DNA from: Leucogyrophana mollusca
Lineage: Eukaryota > Basidiomycota > Agaricomycetes > Boletales
NCBI GenBank assembly: GCA_021014945.1
Contig: MU266639.1
Location: forward strand, 9,468-27,970
Reading direction: 5' to 3'
Length of the DNA: 18,503 nt
In this document: positions 1 through 8,606 of the stretch, one piece after another
How positions within the stretch are numbered: position 1 is the stretch's first letter
How the letters are laid out: each line of letters starts with the position of its first letter
Translations under genes and position numbers: made by a program
The notes under the pieces: generated by a model
Told to the model about the DNA's origin: nothing
The model's database searches: none
Seen by the model: only the letters and a program-made list of their open reading frames with translations

Positions 1-235
1 TTTATTAGTAATTACTAGTAAAACACTAATAAACACTAGTAAATGATTTGAATGATTTGTAGTGACCACTTGTATTAGTAATTACTAGTGAAACATTAGT
101 AAACACTAGTAAATGCTTTGTAGTCACCACTTTTATTAGTAGTTACTTATAATAGACTAACAAACACTTGTAAATAAGTTGTAGTGACCTCTTTTATTAG
201 TAATTACTAGTAAACCATTAGTAAGACTAGACCAT
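1..235. repeat. AT-rich tandem repeat, about 4 units of 61 bp
   Basis: Four units begin at about 1, 71, 132 and 193 with TTTATTAGTA or a close variant, so the spacing is 70, 61 and 61 bp. The first unit is longer because of a short internal duplication (AATGATTTG twice near 42-59). Units 1, 2 and 4 carry the perfect 12-bp palindrome TAGTAATTACTA (6-17, 76-87, 198-209); unit 3 is degenerate. Each unit ends in TGTAGTGACC or a variant. It reaches the left window edge, so the array may be longer. It could be a minisatellite or the subterminal region of a DNA transposon. Confidence 0.8.
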
Positions 236-244
236 CACAACATT

Positions 245-1094
245 ATGCTACTTGCACCATTGCTGCAGGACTCGGATGCAGACTCAGATAGACAGTGTCA
301 TTACTCATTTTGTTACGCTTGTGTCCTGGGCATCTACCATGCCAATATGATCTGTACTGGGCTGGGCACTGTTGATTATAACCTTGTTGTCTGGAGTTTA
401 TTTTGGTTCAATGATTTGAGGTGGTTGAGGGTTGGAACACTTGCCATCTTGACACTCTCTGCTTTGTCTGAATGGACAGCAAGGATGCATTTGGCTTTGT
501 TGACCCCGCAGATGTGCTCCGGAGCTGCCACTTGATTCCGGCATTTTCAAGTGGAAAACTTTATCCAGATGGTGTCGCCATGTCTCAACGGGCCGCTGAT
601 GGCCAAGCCTGGGCATATTATTATATTAACAGGTGAAGTCCCTACAACAATATCTGATGGGTGATTCATAAAACAGCCAATAGGTTTGTAGACTGCGATA
701 TGGTCATGCAATACCACTGGGGCCATGGTGTAGGGCATTTGTACTCCCATGGGCCCGGGGCAAGCGACTCGGACATGGTAAATTCTGCTATTGAGCAAAA
801 CAGTATCCCAGTACCAAGGAGCTGCACAGAGGCAAACAGCCCTATGCACCCCAATGCACTGGCACCCGGGCCTCAACCACAGGGGGGCCAAAGACCAGAC
901 AACATTGGCTCAGACTTGGAGCTATCACTGGTGACCATGATGCTGATGACTGGGATGTGCCAACAGACTATTTGGACGATGTGGATGCTGATGCAGGTGC
1001 GACTAATATAGAAGACAATATGGCATTCCTTGCAATGGAAGTGATGTATCCGACAGGCCCTGGTGCAGAGTGGTTGGACACAGATGACTTCTGA
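245..1094 (+). pseudogene. decayed gene of unknown function with a conserved YHWG..GH block and a 51-nt intron
   Basis: Coding sequence runs through several frames. The piece from 245 includes CVLGIYHANMICTG. The frame then shifts near 400, and 472-632 encodes DAFGFVDPADVLRSCHLIP and ends in WAYYYINR. A GT..AG intron at 633-683 joins exactly in phase (AG|G gives Arg) to 684 onward, which encodes FVDCDMVMQYHWGHGVGHLYSH. A frameshift near 925 leads to an acidic tail (DDWDVPTDYLDDVDADAG) that ends at a TGA, 1092-1094. From memory, similar blocks end predicted proteins that are repeated in Agaricomycete genomes; I cannot verify this and assign no function. A stop precedes Met 472, so the gene is broken. 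Intron phase and residue continuity make it convincing as former coding sequence. Confidence 0.65.
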
Positions 1095-1389
1095 TGTTGG
1101 CAGGTGACACTAGCTACTAGTAGTACTAATAATATATTTCTCAATGGTATGAATTTCATTGGGGGTCCCTGTGTCCTCGCAGGGGACCCACCTTTTGCTT
1201 GCAGCTCTATTACTACATACCAGTAGTGAGGCACAAGTGTAGGGTTAGAGCATAGTCTTTGAGTGAGCAGCAGATGCGGCGCACACGTTTAACTTCATGC
1301 CACGACCAACGTCAACACCGCTCACTATTGCACTCATGGTGCTCGAGTTTTTTCTCTTTCCCTACCCATCACCATTCCCTTGCTTCATT
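1095..1389. other. non-coding spacer with a GC-rich imperfect hairpin
   Basis: No convincing gene is seen. At 1163-1189 GGGTCCC is followed 13 nt later by GGGACCC, with flanking CTG/CAG bases that extend the stem past a bulge. It stands out in AT-rich surroundings. No U-tract follows, so it is not a terminator of bacterial type, and its meaning is unknown. Confidence 0.4.
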
Positions 1390-1758
1390 GACTTAGATCA
1401 AGACTTTGATTATGCACCGGCACTACTTGGATCAGCTCGCTTTTTTTGGTGTGTCATTCTCATGGAAAGACCAGCCTACAACTTATAACCACGCTCAGGT
1501 TGTCACAATAGCAAGTATCATGGCTGGGATCACTCGCTTTTTAAGGTCTATAATTCTCATGGAAAGCCCAATCTGCGACCCATAGTTGTTACAATGACCC
1601 ATCCTGATTGGTACCCTGGGAAATGGTTGAACTTAAACTCGGTGCTGCTTGCTCTCACTCATGCTGTCGTTCCCCCCGACCCTGCTGTTCAAATGTTGGA
1701 ATCCGAGTACGACTCAAGGTGGTCGTTTCTACTATCCATGACTTCTGGCCAGTATTGA
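1390..1758 (+). pseudogene. unrecognised coding remnant (HYLDQLAFFG / DWYPGKW)
   Basis: Frame 2 from Met 1412 encodes HRHYLDQLAFFGVSFSWKD, then YNHAQVVTIASIMAGITRFL. Around 1550-1560 the sense continues in frame 1: SHGKPNLRPIVVTMTHP, DWYPGKWLNLNSVLLALTHA and SRWSFLLSMTSGQY, ending at TGA 1756-1758. Both stretches are rich in aromatic and charged residues without stops, which suggests one ancestral frame broken by a small indel. Bases just before 1400 (CATTGACTTAG) could be an intron 3' end. Two imperfect repeats of CTCGCTTTTT...ATTCTCATGGAAAG (about 1435 and 1533) fall in this region, in different frames. I do not recognise a characterised domain; it may belong with the 1774-2752 remnant as one hypothetical gene. 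Confidence 0.45.
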
Positions 1759-1773
1759 TCCATAGAAGTTATC

Positions 1774-2752
1774 TTGAAACAAGTATCTGATATTGCACTT
1801 GCCCAGAAGGAGGGGATATTGAGAACATGGGGATCTCGTTGTCAGATCGAATATTGTATCTACGAGAGAGCTCACTCTCCTCCGACTGACCTGTGTTTCC
1901 AAGTGGGTGATATCTGGGTCAATTACACTGCCCAATACGTTCTGTGGTGTCATATCCTGTGCAGCCATGCACCCGTATATCTCATTCCGGTTCTCTTCCG
2001 CCCCTTTCCGTACCCCTCCGATCCCTCCATCTGACATATGTTGGACTTAACGTTTTTCAGACTCATAACTCTGCCTCCAGTTCTCCGGACCCTCCACCGG
2101 ACCCTCGGACCAAACACTGCCTCATCGGATCTTCTGTATGTTGTCAGTTATTGTTTTGTTTTATTATACATTGCCTTTTACTAGTCTCCATACTAACTCT
2201 ATTATTTATCCTCCGTCTGTCATACTAATCCTATGTACATAGCCCCCTCCATTTTCCAGACCCACTCTGCTCTCTGGATCTATTCCCTTTGGTTCTACTT
2301 ATTGTTTCTTGCACTGGTTTTCTGGTTACTGTACTCCGTAGCACAGCCCGACTCCGTACTATAGATACTGCTCCAATGTATCTATGTACTTCAGTTCGAA
2401 TATCATTCTAATCACCTCCCCTGCATTCCACCTCTAGTCCCCTCTCCGATTATCTTCTCTAAGTCTAATCTTAAGACTTCCTCAGTTTCCTCTGTCCTCT
2501 GTATCTCTCCGGTCCCTTCAGCCCTACTTCCGAAATACGGAACTGAACTCAGACAAAGGCACAGCACATAAGCTGAAGCCGATGTTCCACTCCAAACTCC
2601 GGAACCAGTTCGTTCCCTTCTATCTACTTCCCTACACTTACTCCCTAGTCCGGAGTTCCCTGGAAAGCACCGGAGGAACCGGATTTAACATGTGGGCCGT
2701 GCAGGGGCCAATCACAACTACAAGCGGAAGCAGGCATTGTCTATGGATGTAA
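1774..2752 (+). pseudogene. coding remnant (GDIWVNYTAQYVLW) interrupted by a solo LTR
   Basis: Frame 1 is open from 1774 to the LTR at 1948 and encodes CFQVGDIWVNYTAQYVLW immediately before the insertion. After the LTR and its duplicated TGTGG, the same frame continues AVQGPITTTSG and stops at about 2750-2752. Removing the LTR and one TSD copy therefore restores a continuous reading frame. I do not recognise a domain. The GDIWV block resembles, from memory only, short conserved blocks in Agaricomycete hypothetical proteins. The segment may be the continuation of the 1390-1758 remnant. Confidence 0.35.
1948..2690 (+). mobile_element. solo LTR of the Ty3/gypsy family, with perfect 5-bp TSD
   Basis: The 743-bp unit starts TGTCATATCC and ends GGATTTAACA, so it has TG..CA termini. 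It is flanked on both sides by TGTGG (1943-1947 and 2691-2695), a perfect target-site duplication. It matches, along its length and by eye, the LTR at 6993-7739 and the reverse of 12399-13139. A TATA-like TATAGATA (2360-2367) lies 33 nt before AGTTCGAATAT (2393-2403), the predicted transcript start. No internal retroelement sequence lies beside it, so it is a solo LTR left by LTR-LTR recombination. Its orientation is opposite to that of the large element. Confidence 0.92.
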
Positions 2753-2867
2753 AATTTTCATGTGTCCTTTCAAACCTAAATGTCGGTCTGCTGACTTAAC
2801 ATCTCAAGGCAATAGCTTAGGTCATAGCTCACTTTATTGTTTTTAGGAGAGCACAGCCATAGCAGCA

Positions 2868-4440
2868 ATGCCGGACAATCTTGCCCCAGCCAAACTGATT
2901 GACCCTGGTCTTCTCAGGCCTTCTGCCACCCCCACCTACGATGAAAAGTGGCAGAAGGATTCCTATGTATGTAGATGCAAGGGAGTTGAATTTCCTGAAG
3001 ATGCCCTGGTTGCAACATGGCAGAACAGTTTACAAACTGTTCTCCCCTTTGCGGCTACTCATGCAGGTGTACCAGCACCACAAGTGGGTCCATACAACAG
3101 ATGGCTGCCTGGCTTCCTGCTCACCAATGACGATTAGGATGAAGATCATGTTACAATTGAGTATGTGATACACTACAGTAAGGATACTACCACCTGTCCT
3201 CCAGGTTAAGCAGAGGTGCCTGTACTTATCCTTGGCCTACCTAATCGCCACAGTCAACTTGCAGCCAATGAATTTATCCGTAGTATACATCAGGCAATAG
3301 CCAAAGGCCACCTGGTCATCGTTCCCAAGTGGTATGGTGATCAATCCCGACCACCAGTGGACTGGAATCCTGAAAGCTTACAATGTGCATTTCATAACAT
3401 GAACCGCGATGTGATTTGGCAAGGTAAGTGTGAGGCCTATCAGCTAATTGTTTACCCTGATCTGGCAATGTACAGATGCTGGTTTTCTTCCTTTGGATTG
3501 GAAAAATATACTTCAAATATCCCCCACAGCTGATGCTGGCATTACCTTGGTAGATTCATATTTGTCTGGCGGAAAGGGAGGCCCTAAGGTACCAGGCAAA
3601 CTGGAAGTTGACAACAATGGATATTCCCAAGGATTGAAAGTTCACTACCATGGTGCACTGTTGAAGTTCATAGCCACTCTAGAAGACCCTAGTATGTGCG
3701 CAAACTTGCTCGACCTTGGTTCACAGGACCATGACAGGCCATGGTTTGTGAAGTTTGTCACTATTAAATTATGTGCGTGTTTGGTAACATCCACCGTCCA
3801 CTGCATGAGAGACCCATGCAATTGAATAGATGGGACCAGTTCTTGGAGGAATTCAAATTTTGGGATATGCCAGTTGTTAATAACTCCCTTCTTACCTCAG
3901 TGTCCTTTGGAGGATGAGGTTGAGACTGTGATGGAGTAGGCGGTCTCCAAGGACACCTTGCATGTGTGAGTTTGGATGAGTGAATTTTGCCACAAGGAGG
4001 AGAGCCAGGAGTGAGTCCACATTCTAGTGACATCAAGATTTGCGAGGCTGAGAAGAAGAGGGTGAGCGCTGCAGTTGCCAGTCATGTTGGTGATCTGGGT
4101 CTTATCCAAAGACGGGATAATTCCCAAAAGTGAAGCTCCATCAGGAATAGACTGCTGATGGCAATGGCGTTAGCTGTGGTTTGATTAATGACGTTCTCAA
4201 CTTACCTACAGTTCCCAAGCACGACTGCTGGTCATTCAAGAACTATACACATGCAACAAATGGGCAGCACATTTGTATACCTTGCGAGGGACAAATTCGA
4301 TGTGTTCTGCAAAGGGAGGGCGGGAAAGGATCACTTGAAGGCACTCAATGGGGTTGCAATAGAATATGTGTAGGGGATGCATTGATGGGTATTTGGTGGT
4401 TACAAGCTTGTATTTCCACCATGGCCCAGACGGGAGCATT
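2868..4440 (+). pseudogene. decayed intron-containing gene, possibly JmjC-like
   Basis: Frame 0 from Met 2868 (context GCAGCAATGCC, after a TTTTTAG splice-like site) encodes YVCRCKGVEFPEDALVATWQ and RWLPGFLLTNDD. A TAG at 3135 (probably former TGG) and a TAA at 3207 interrupt it, but the same frame goes on through LILGLPNRHSQLAANEF to NRDVIWQ. A GT..AG intron at 3424-3475, with CTAAT branch site, joins in phase to DAGFLPLDWKNILQ, VDNNGYSQGLKVHYHGALL and MCANLLDLGSQDHDRPWF. After a shift near 3760, frame 0 gives NIHRPLHERPMQLNRWDQFL. Near 4236-4440 a further piece reads GSTFVYLARDKFDVF, KDHLKALNGVAIEYV and GYKLVFPP. The order recalls fungal JmjC-type proteins from memory; the expected HxD iron site is not preserved (HMQ). 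Function is doubtful; coding ancestry is good. Confidence 0.5.
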
Positions 4441-4589
4441 TACACACGCTAATGTGCTCGTGGGCGGGCCTAGAGACAAAACCCAAAACCTAAGGAGCAA
4501 ACAAACTAACAGTCCATCTGCTAAGATAGGACTCGTTCATACCACCAACGTCATGTGATGTACCTTGTCATGCTTACACCTGTTTGGGT

Positions 4590-5587
4590 GAAGGAAAGCG
4601 TTACCGGTCAAGAAATTGCCCGCATTCTCTTCAAGGCAGGCAAAGCTCGAGATGGCTACTTTACCAACGATGTCATCCTGCGCCATGTGGAATTGGCCAT
4701 GGACATCCTCAACAAACACTACCCCCACGAGAAACACGTCTTCGTGTTTGATAACGCAACCACTCACCTCAAGCGCGCTGACGATGCTCTCTCTGGTCGT
4801 AAAATGTCCAAATATCCCATGAAGCCTGGACAACCACTATTTGGAGTGGAGCGGGCCGTTATTGGTGCAAATGGGAAGCCGGTGTATGGAGCAAATGGAA
4901 AAGTGCTGAAAGAAAAGGTTCGGATGGCATATGGGCAGAACACTGCAACCAGTGAGCCACAGTCATTCTATTTCCCAGCAGGTCATGAACGCGAGGGGGC
5001 GTTTATTGGAATGGTGAACATTCTCAACGAGAGAGGATTTGATTACAAAGAGGTCAACGTGCTGTGTGCCGAGTGCCCAAAGTTTGCGTGCCCCAAAGGC
5101 GCAGAACACTGCTGCTGCCGTCGATTGCTGTACAATCAACCCGACTTCGCCAACATCAAATTGCGCTTGGAGCTGGCTTGCGAAGCGCATGGATTTCAGG
5201 TGTTATTCTTGCCGAAATTTCATTGTGAACTCAATTTTATTGAGCAATGCTGGGGCTACGCAAAACAAGTTTATTGAGATTACCCGCTGTCATCATCTGA
5301 AGCTGACCTGGAGTGCGACATCATCGTGGCTCTTGATTCCGTTCCCCTCGAGACAATGCAGCGGTTTGTCGAACAAATTTCTTGCTGTCTTTTGATGTAC
5401 TGATTTCTACTTCTCGGCGTGCAGATTTGTAAACCGGTCCCTTTGGTTTATGGACGCTTACCGCCATGGGCTCAATGGGAAGCAAGCTGCATTCGCGACG
5501 AAGAAATACCGTGGCCATTGTACTCTCCCTGTGTCAATCCTCGATGATTTCGAGAATCTCGGGCATCCTCCCACTTCAGCAACTTAA
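4590..5587 (+). pseudogene. 5'-truncated DDE transposase (Tc1/mariner-like core) with intron and premature stop
   Basis: The frame open from 4555 (240 codons to 5277) holds the C-terminal half of a fungal DDE transposase. FVFDNATTH has the likely second catalytic Asp (codon 66 counted from 4555). FHCELNFIEQCWG has the likely catalytic Glu (codon 230) in the context usual for DDE_3/IS630-Tc1 enzymes. Between them lies a cysteine cluster (CAECPKFACP...CCCRRLLYNQPDF, codons 171-188), possibly metal binding. After TYR at 5272-5274 a TGA (5275-5277) stands where CGA is likely; the frame continues DYPLSSSEADLE. A GT..AG intron at 5364-5424 with CTGAT branch site joins CG|A (Arg) to FVNRSLWFMDAYRHGLNG, ending at TAA 5585-5587. 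The N-terminal DNA-binding part and first Asp are absent, so the copy is dead. Confidence 0.75.
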
Positions 5588-5689
5588 GTTCAGCTCGCGG
5601 CTTGACTTGTAAACATTCGAATAAGAATATATATCATTTCTATTGTATATCTACAGCATTATAATTACAAACAGCTTCAGTGAATATAC

Positions 5690-6310
5690 GCTTTGAGCCT
5701 CCGCCCTTCGTGTCTGTAGGAACCTCAACAGGCGGAGGAGGTGGAGCGGCAGAGGAAGGAGGCTGAGAAGGCGCGGGGAGCACGAGGTCGGCCGGGAAAG
5801 GGAAAGGAAAGGCGACAGAGGGTGCGGATGAGACGCCGGAGGGAACTGAGGGTGGAGCAGAGACGGAGGTGTCGGTACGGCTGGCGGTGAAGTGCCAGGA
5901 GTGCACGGTGCGGAAACAGGACTGCAAGGCGGTCTTCAAAGGCGGCAAGAGAGAACGTGTGGGATTCGGATGGGGAGCATAGGGACAACAGGGACGTGCT
6001 GGGAGCGCTGTCCCAGAGCATGATGGGACTCTCGGACGAGGTCCGGGAGTTCTGGATGGATTTCCGGAGGGGGCTACACCTGTTGGACAGGGTAGCCTTC
6101 GCCTTGGAGACCCTTGCACAGGTGGAAACCGGGTCCCAGCACGAATACCCGACAGACGACAACGCGGAAGGTCTGGTCGCTACGGAAGCGGCCGGAAGTA
6201 GATTAGTTGTATTTAGTCCTTGTTGTGTAGTGTACGAAAATTCAAATATGGTGTCTGGCAATGACCGGAGTGAACAGAAAACGAGTGGAAGGAGTCGGAA
6301 TAAGACTTAG
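5690..6310 (+). pseudogene. coiled-coil / cysteine-motif gene remnant antisense to the retroelement
   Basis: Coding pieces run in successive frames. Around 5730-5810 an Arg/Lys/Glu-rich coil reads QAEEVERQRKEAEKARGARG. In another frame GKGKATEGADETPEGTEGG leads to LAVKCQECTVRKQDC (CX2CX6C). From 5957 LGALSQSMMGLSDEVREFWM continues as an amphipathic helix to FALETLAQVE, ending at TAG 6308-6310. From memory, Agaricomycete genomes contain many short proteins with this order (basic coil, Cys-rich patch, C-terminal coiled coil) near gypsy elements. It ends seven bases from the pol stop and is read from the opposite strand. The 5' part is missing. Function is unknown; a DNA- or RNA-binding role is only a guess from the basic and Cys-rich parts. 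Confidence 0.4.
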
Positions 6311-6316
6311 AGAGAT

Positions 6317-6992
6317 TTAAGGGATGTAAGGACCGGGTTTCCACGGGTTTTTGGCGTGGAAGTCCGCGACTAAGTCCGATGCATGGTCTAATTCCATGGC
6401 TAGGAGCCAGGAAGTTTCGTCGTCAGTACCCTCGTATCCAAGCCAGCGCACCAAGTATAATAGTCCGCAGGGTTTCCGTGATTTCGGAAATATCATACTC
6501 TGCTTCGCCATCGACTTCAATGGGAGGCGGAGGTGGTTGGATGTGGTTCGGAATGGTGTTCAGAGCGGCGGGCTCGAGTTGGGTTACATGGAAGACGGGA
6601 TGTACGGAGCGCATAGTGTCGGGAAGTTGGACTGTGAAGGAAAGGGGTCCAGCCTGGGCAATGATGGGGAATGGTCCGCTGTTTTTGTCGGAGAGTTTCT
6701 TCGACGGGCGGGTGGAGCGGAAATACTTGGCTTTGACAAAAACGGAATATCCTACTTTGAATTCCGGGGCCGGTGTTCATCAGGCATCTGCAGGACCTTG
6801 ATAGCGTTTCTGGGCTTCAGACATTTCCGTCCAGGGGAATTTGTGAAGGTCATCTAAGTCGACTACAAAATTGCGGGCACGGGCGGAGGTGAGATCGTGT
6901 TCCGGGTACACTTTGAAGTTAGGGTCATAGCCTTTATTTGCAAAGAAAGGAGATACTCCGGTGGTAGTGCTCGGAGCATTGTTGTAAGCGAA
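6317..6992 (-). pseudogene. pol: pol 3' part: integrase C-terminus and chromodomain
   Basis: Downstream of the nested LTR the frame resumes FAYNNAPSTTTGVSPFFANKG and runs to RYQGPADA. Two consecutive TGA codons at 6777-6782 stand where CGA CGA (Arg-Arg) is expected. The same frame goes on to FVKAKYFRSTRPSKKLSD, the SH3-like integrase tail (GPFPIIAQAGPLSF), and SVHPVFHVTQLEP. Near 6470 the reading changes to the frame encoding LLYLVRWLGYEGTDDETSW, a chromodomain with the usual aromatic residues. The chromodomain frame ends ELDHASDLVADFH and GPYIP before TAA at 6317-6319. The chromodomain normally guides integration by reading histone marks. At least two in-frame stops and one shift make this part dead. 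Confidence 0.88.
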
Positions 6993-7739
6993 TGTCATAT
7001 CCTGTACAGCCACGCACCCGTATCCACCACTCCGAGTCCTTTCCGGATACTTCCGCATCCTTCCGTTGCCTCCGTCTAACATATGTTGGACTTAACGTTT
7101 TTCAGAACTCGTCATTCCGCTTCCGGTCCTCCAAACCCTCTGTCGGTCTCTCAGACCGAACACCGCCTCGTTCGGACCTTCTGTATGTTGTCAGTTATAG
7201 TTTCCATTTTATTATGCGTTGCCTTTGTTAGTCTCCATTTTAACTTTATTGTTTATACTCCGTCTGTCATACTAATCCTGTGTACATCGCCCCCTCCGTT
7301 TTCTGGACCCACTCTGTTCTCCGGAACCATTCCTTTTTGATATTACTTATTGTTTCGATGCACCGGTCTCCGGTTACTGTACTCCGTAGCACAGCCCGAC
7401 TCCGTACTATAAATATTGCTCCGATGTATCTATGTACTTCAGTTCGAATATCATCTAAATTACCTCCCCTGTTTTCCGCCTCTGATCTCCCCTCCGATTC
7501 TCCTTCCTAAGTCTAATCTAAGACTTCCTCAGTTTTCCCTTATCCTCTATTATCACTCCGACTCCTTCTGACTTATCTCCGAAATCCGGAACTGAACTCG
7601 AGCAAAGGCGCAGCACATAAGCTGAAGCCAATGTTCCATTCTGAACTCCGGACTCAGTTCGTCAATCCCTATCTACATTCCTATGCTTACTCCTTAGTCC
7701 GGAGTTCCCCGGAAAGCACCGGAGGAACCAGATTTGACA
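6993..7739 (+). mobile_element. solo LTR nested in the integrase gene, 5-bp TSD
   Basis: The 747-bp unit has termini TGTCATATCC...GATTTGACA. Flanks are GCGAA (6988-6992) and GTGAA (7740-7744), a 5-bp target duplication with one C/T difference. Read on the minus strand, the left integrase segment ends LLPLAEF and the right one begins with TTCGC TTACAAC, so deletion of the LTR and one TSD restores LAEFAYNN exactly. A TATA box TATAAATA lies at 7408-7415 and AGTTCGAATAT at 7441-7451. It is the same family as the host element's own LTR but in opposite orientation, so it came from a later transposition of a relative, followed by recombination to a solo LTR. Confidence 0.95.
7408..7415 (+). promoter_or_regulatory. 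LTR TATA box
   Basis: TATAAATA stands at the same place in the nested solo LTR and the 5' LTR (12713-12720, minus). In the solo LTR at 1948 it is mutated to TATAGATA (2360-2367). It is placed 33-35 nt before the AGTTCGAATAT block, as expected for a start site of transcription. Role inferred from position and motif. Confidence 0.6.
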
Positions 7740-8341
7740 GTGAATTCCGCTAGGGGCAGGAGGTCAGACCAGTTGTCTTGCTGGTAATTGCAGTAGATTC
7801 GGAGGTACTGTTCTAGAGTCTGGTTAGCGCGCTCGGTCTGTCCGTCACCTTCCGGATGATACCCGGAGGTAAAGTGGAGATGCATGTCGAGGGCTTTACC
7901 GAGAGACCGGAAGAAGTGGGAGACGAACTCCGAACCTCGGTCCGAGGTTACGTGTGCCGGAACACCGTGCTTGGAGAAGACATTGATGAGGAATAGCTGG
8001 GCGAGGTCAGCGGAAGATATGGTGTCATAGGTGGGGATGAATATGGCTTGCTTAGACAGTCGGTCGATGACCACAAGTATGGCGGTGAATCCAGAGGACG
8101 ATGGAAGTTGTTCTATGAAATCCATGGATATTGAATTCCAAGGTCGTTCTGGAACCGGAAGTTGCTTGAGCAATCTGTAAGGGGGGTGACGCGGAGTCCT
8201 AGCACGGGCACAGGCGGTGCAGGACTTGACATAATCCTTGACATAGGTGCGGATGCCGGGCCAGGTGTATTCGCGTCGGATTAGCTCTAAGGTGCGATTT
8301 TGACCGAAGTGTCCAGCGAGGGGATGATCCACTACTGCTGG
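7740..8341 (-). pseudogene. pol: integrase zinc-binding and catalytic core of pol
   Basis: The minus-strand frame from 8344 encodes an HHCC zinc finger (DHPLAGHFGQN with H7 and H12; CTAC with C42 and C45) and a DDE core: SMDFIEQLP (D75), TSDRGSEF (D135) and GDGQTERANQTLEQ (E171). The D135-E171 spacing is the DD35E of retroviral-type integrases, and all catalytic residues remain. The frame runs to LLPLAEF, where the solo LTR cuts it. It belonged to the same polyprotein as RT and RNase H, but the link before DHPLAG is destroyed by the AT-rich segment, and the Met at 8344 is created by that junction. Integrase normally inserts element DNA into the host genome; this copy cannot be made whole. Confidence 0.92.
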
Positions 8342-8606
8342 CAAGTATAAGTAATACTACTGCTGGTAAATGCAGCATGAGTCAAGTGTATATAACAATT
8401 GACTTTGTACTTCAACTTTGAGCTGATTTTATATGCTATCAAAAATCTGCAGCCAGATCCTGGATCCCCTTGATGAGGGCTACAAAATAGGCTTTCAAAC
8501 TGACCGTGGGAAATTTTCTACATATGGCAATATTGTGATTCTATGTTCCCTGGTGGTATATATATCACAGAATTACTATATATAGTTAGATCTGGTTCCT
8601 AATGGG
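8342..8606. other. AT-rich segment disrupting the RNase H-integrase linker
   Basis: The pol linker between SALPSDSLAIAKSSA (ending near 8606) and DHPLAGHFG (near 8330) is about 280 bp here, roughly twice what I expect for the family. Its composition falls abruptly to AT-rich (for example TATATATATC and ACTATATATAG). An 11-bp direct repeat ACTACTGCTGG stands at 8331-8341 and 8356-8366. In the minus RNase H frame a stop (TAG) follows SSAH; a faint SNSVIYIPPGN further on could be a remnant of the expected RIYVP segment. I see no terminal inverted repeats, so insertion of a small element, gene conversion or strong divergence all remain possible. Confidence 0.5.

Noticed and set aside
1..235. CRISPR array
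   Set aside because: The repeats adjoin without unique spacers, the sequence is AT-rich eukaryotic tandem repeat, and no cas genes are present.
1732..2037. Open frames within the LTR starts (also 1774-2034 tail, 6780-7082 first residues, 6992-7340)
   Set aside because: They run into LTR sequence; such frames recur in each LTR and are not genes.
5640..6261. Minus-strand open frames of 159 and 178 codons left of pol
   Set aside because: They are Ser/Pro/Arg-rich without motifs; the plus strand gives coiled-coil and cysteine patterns that make better sense.
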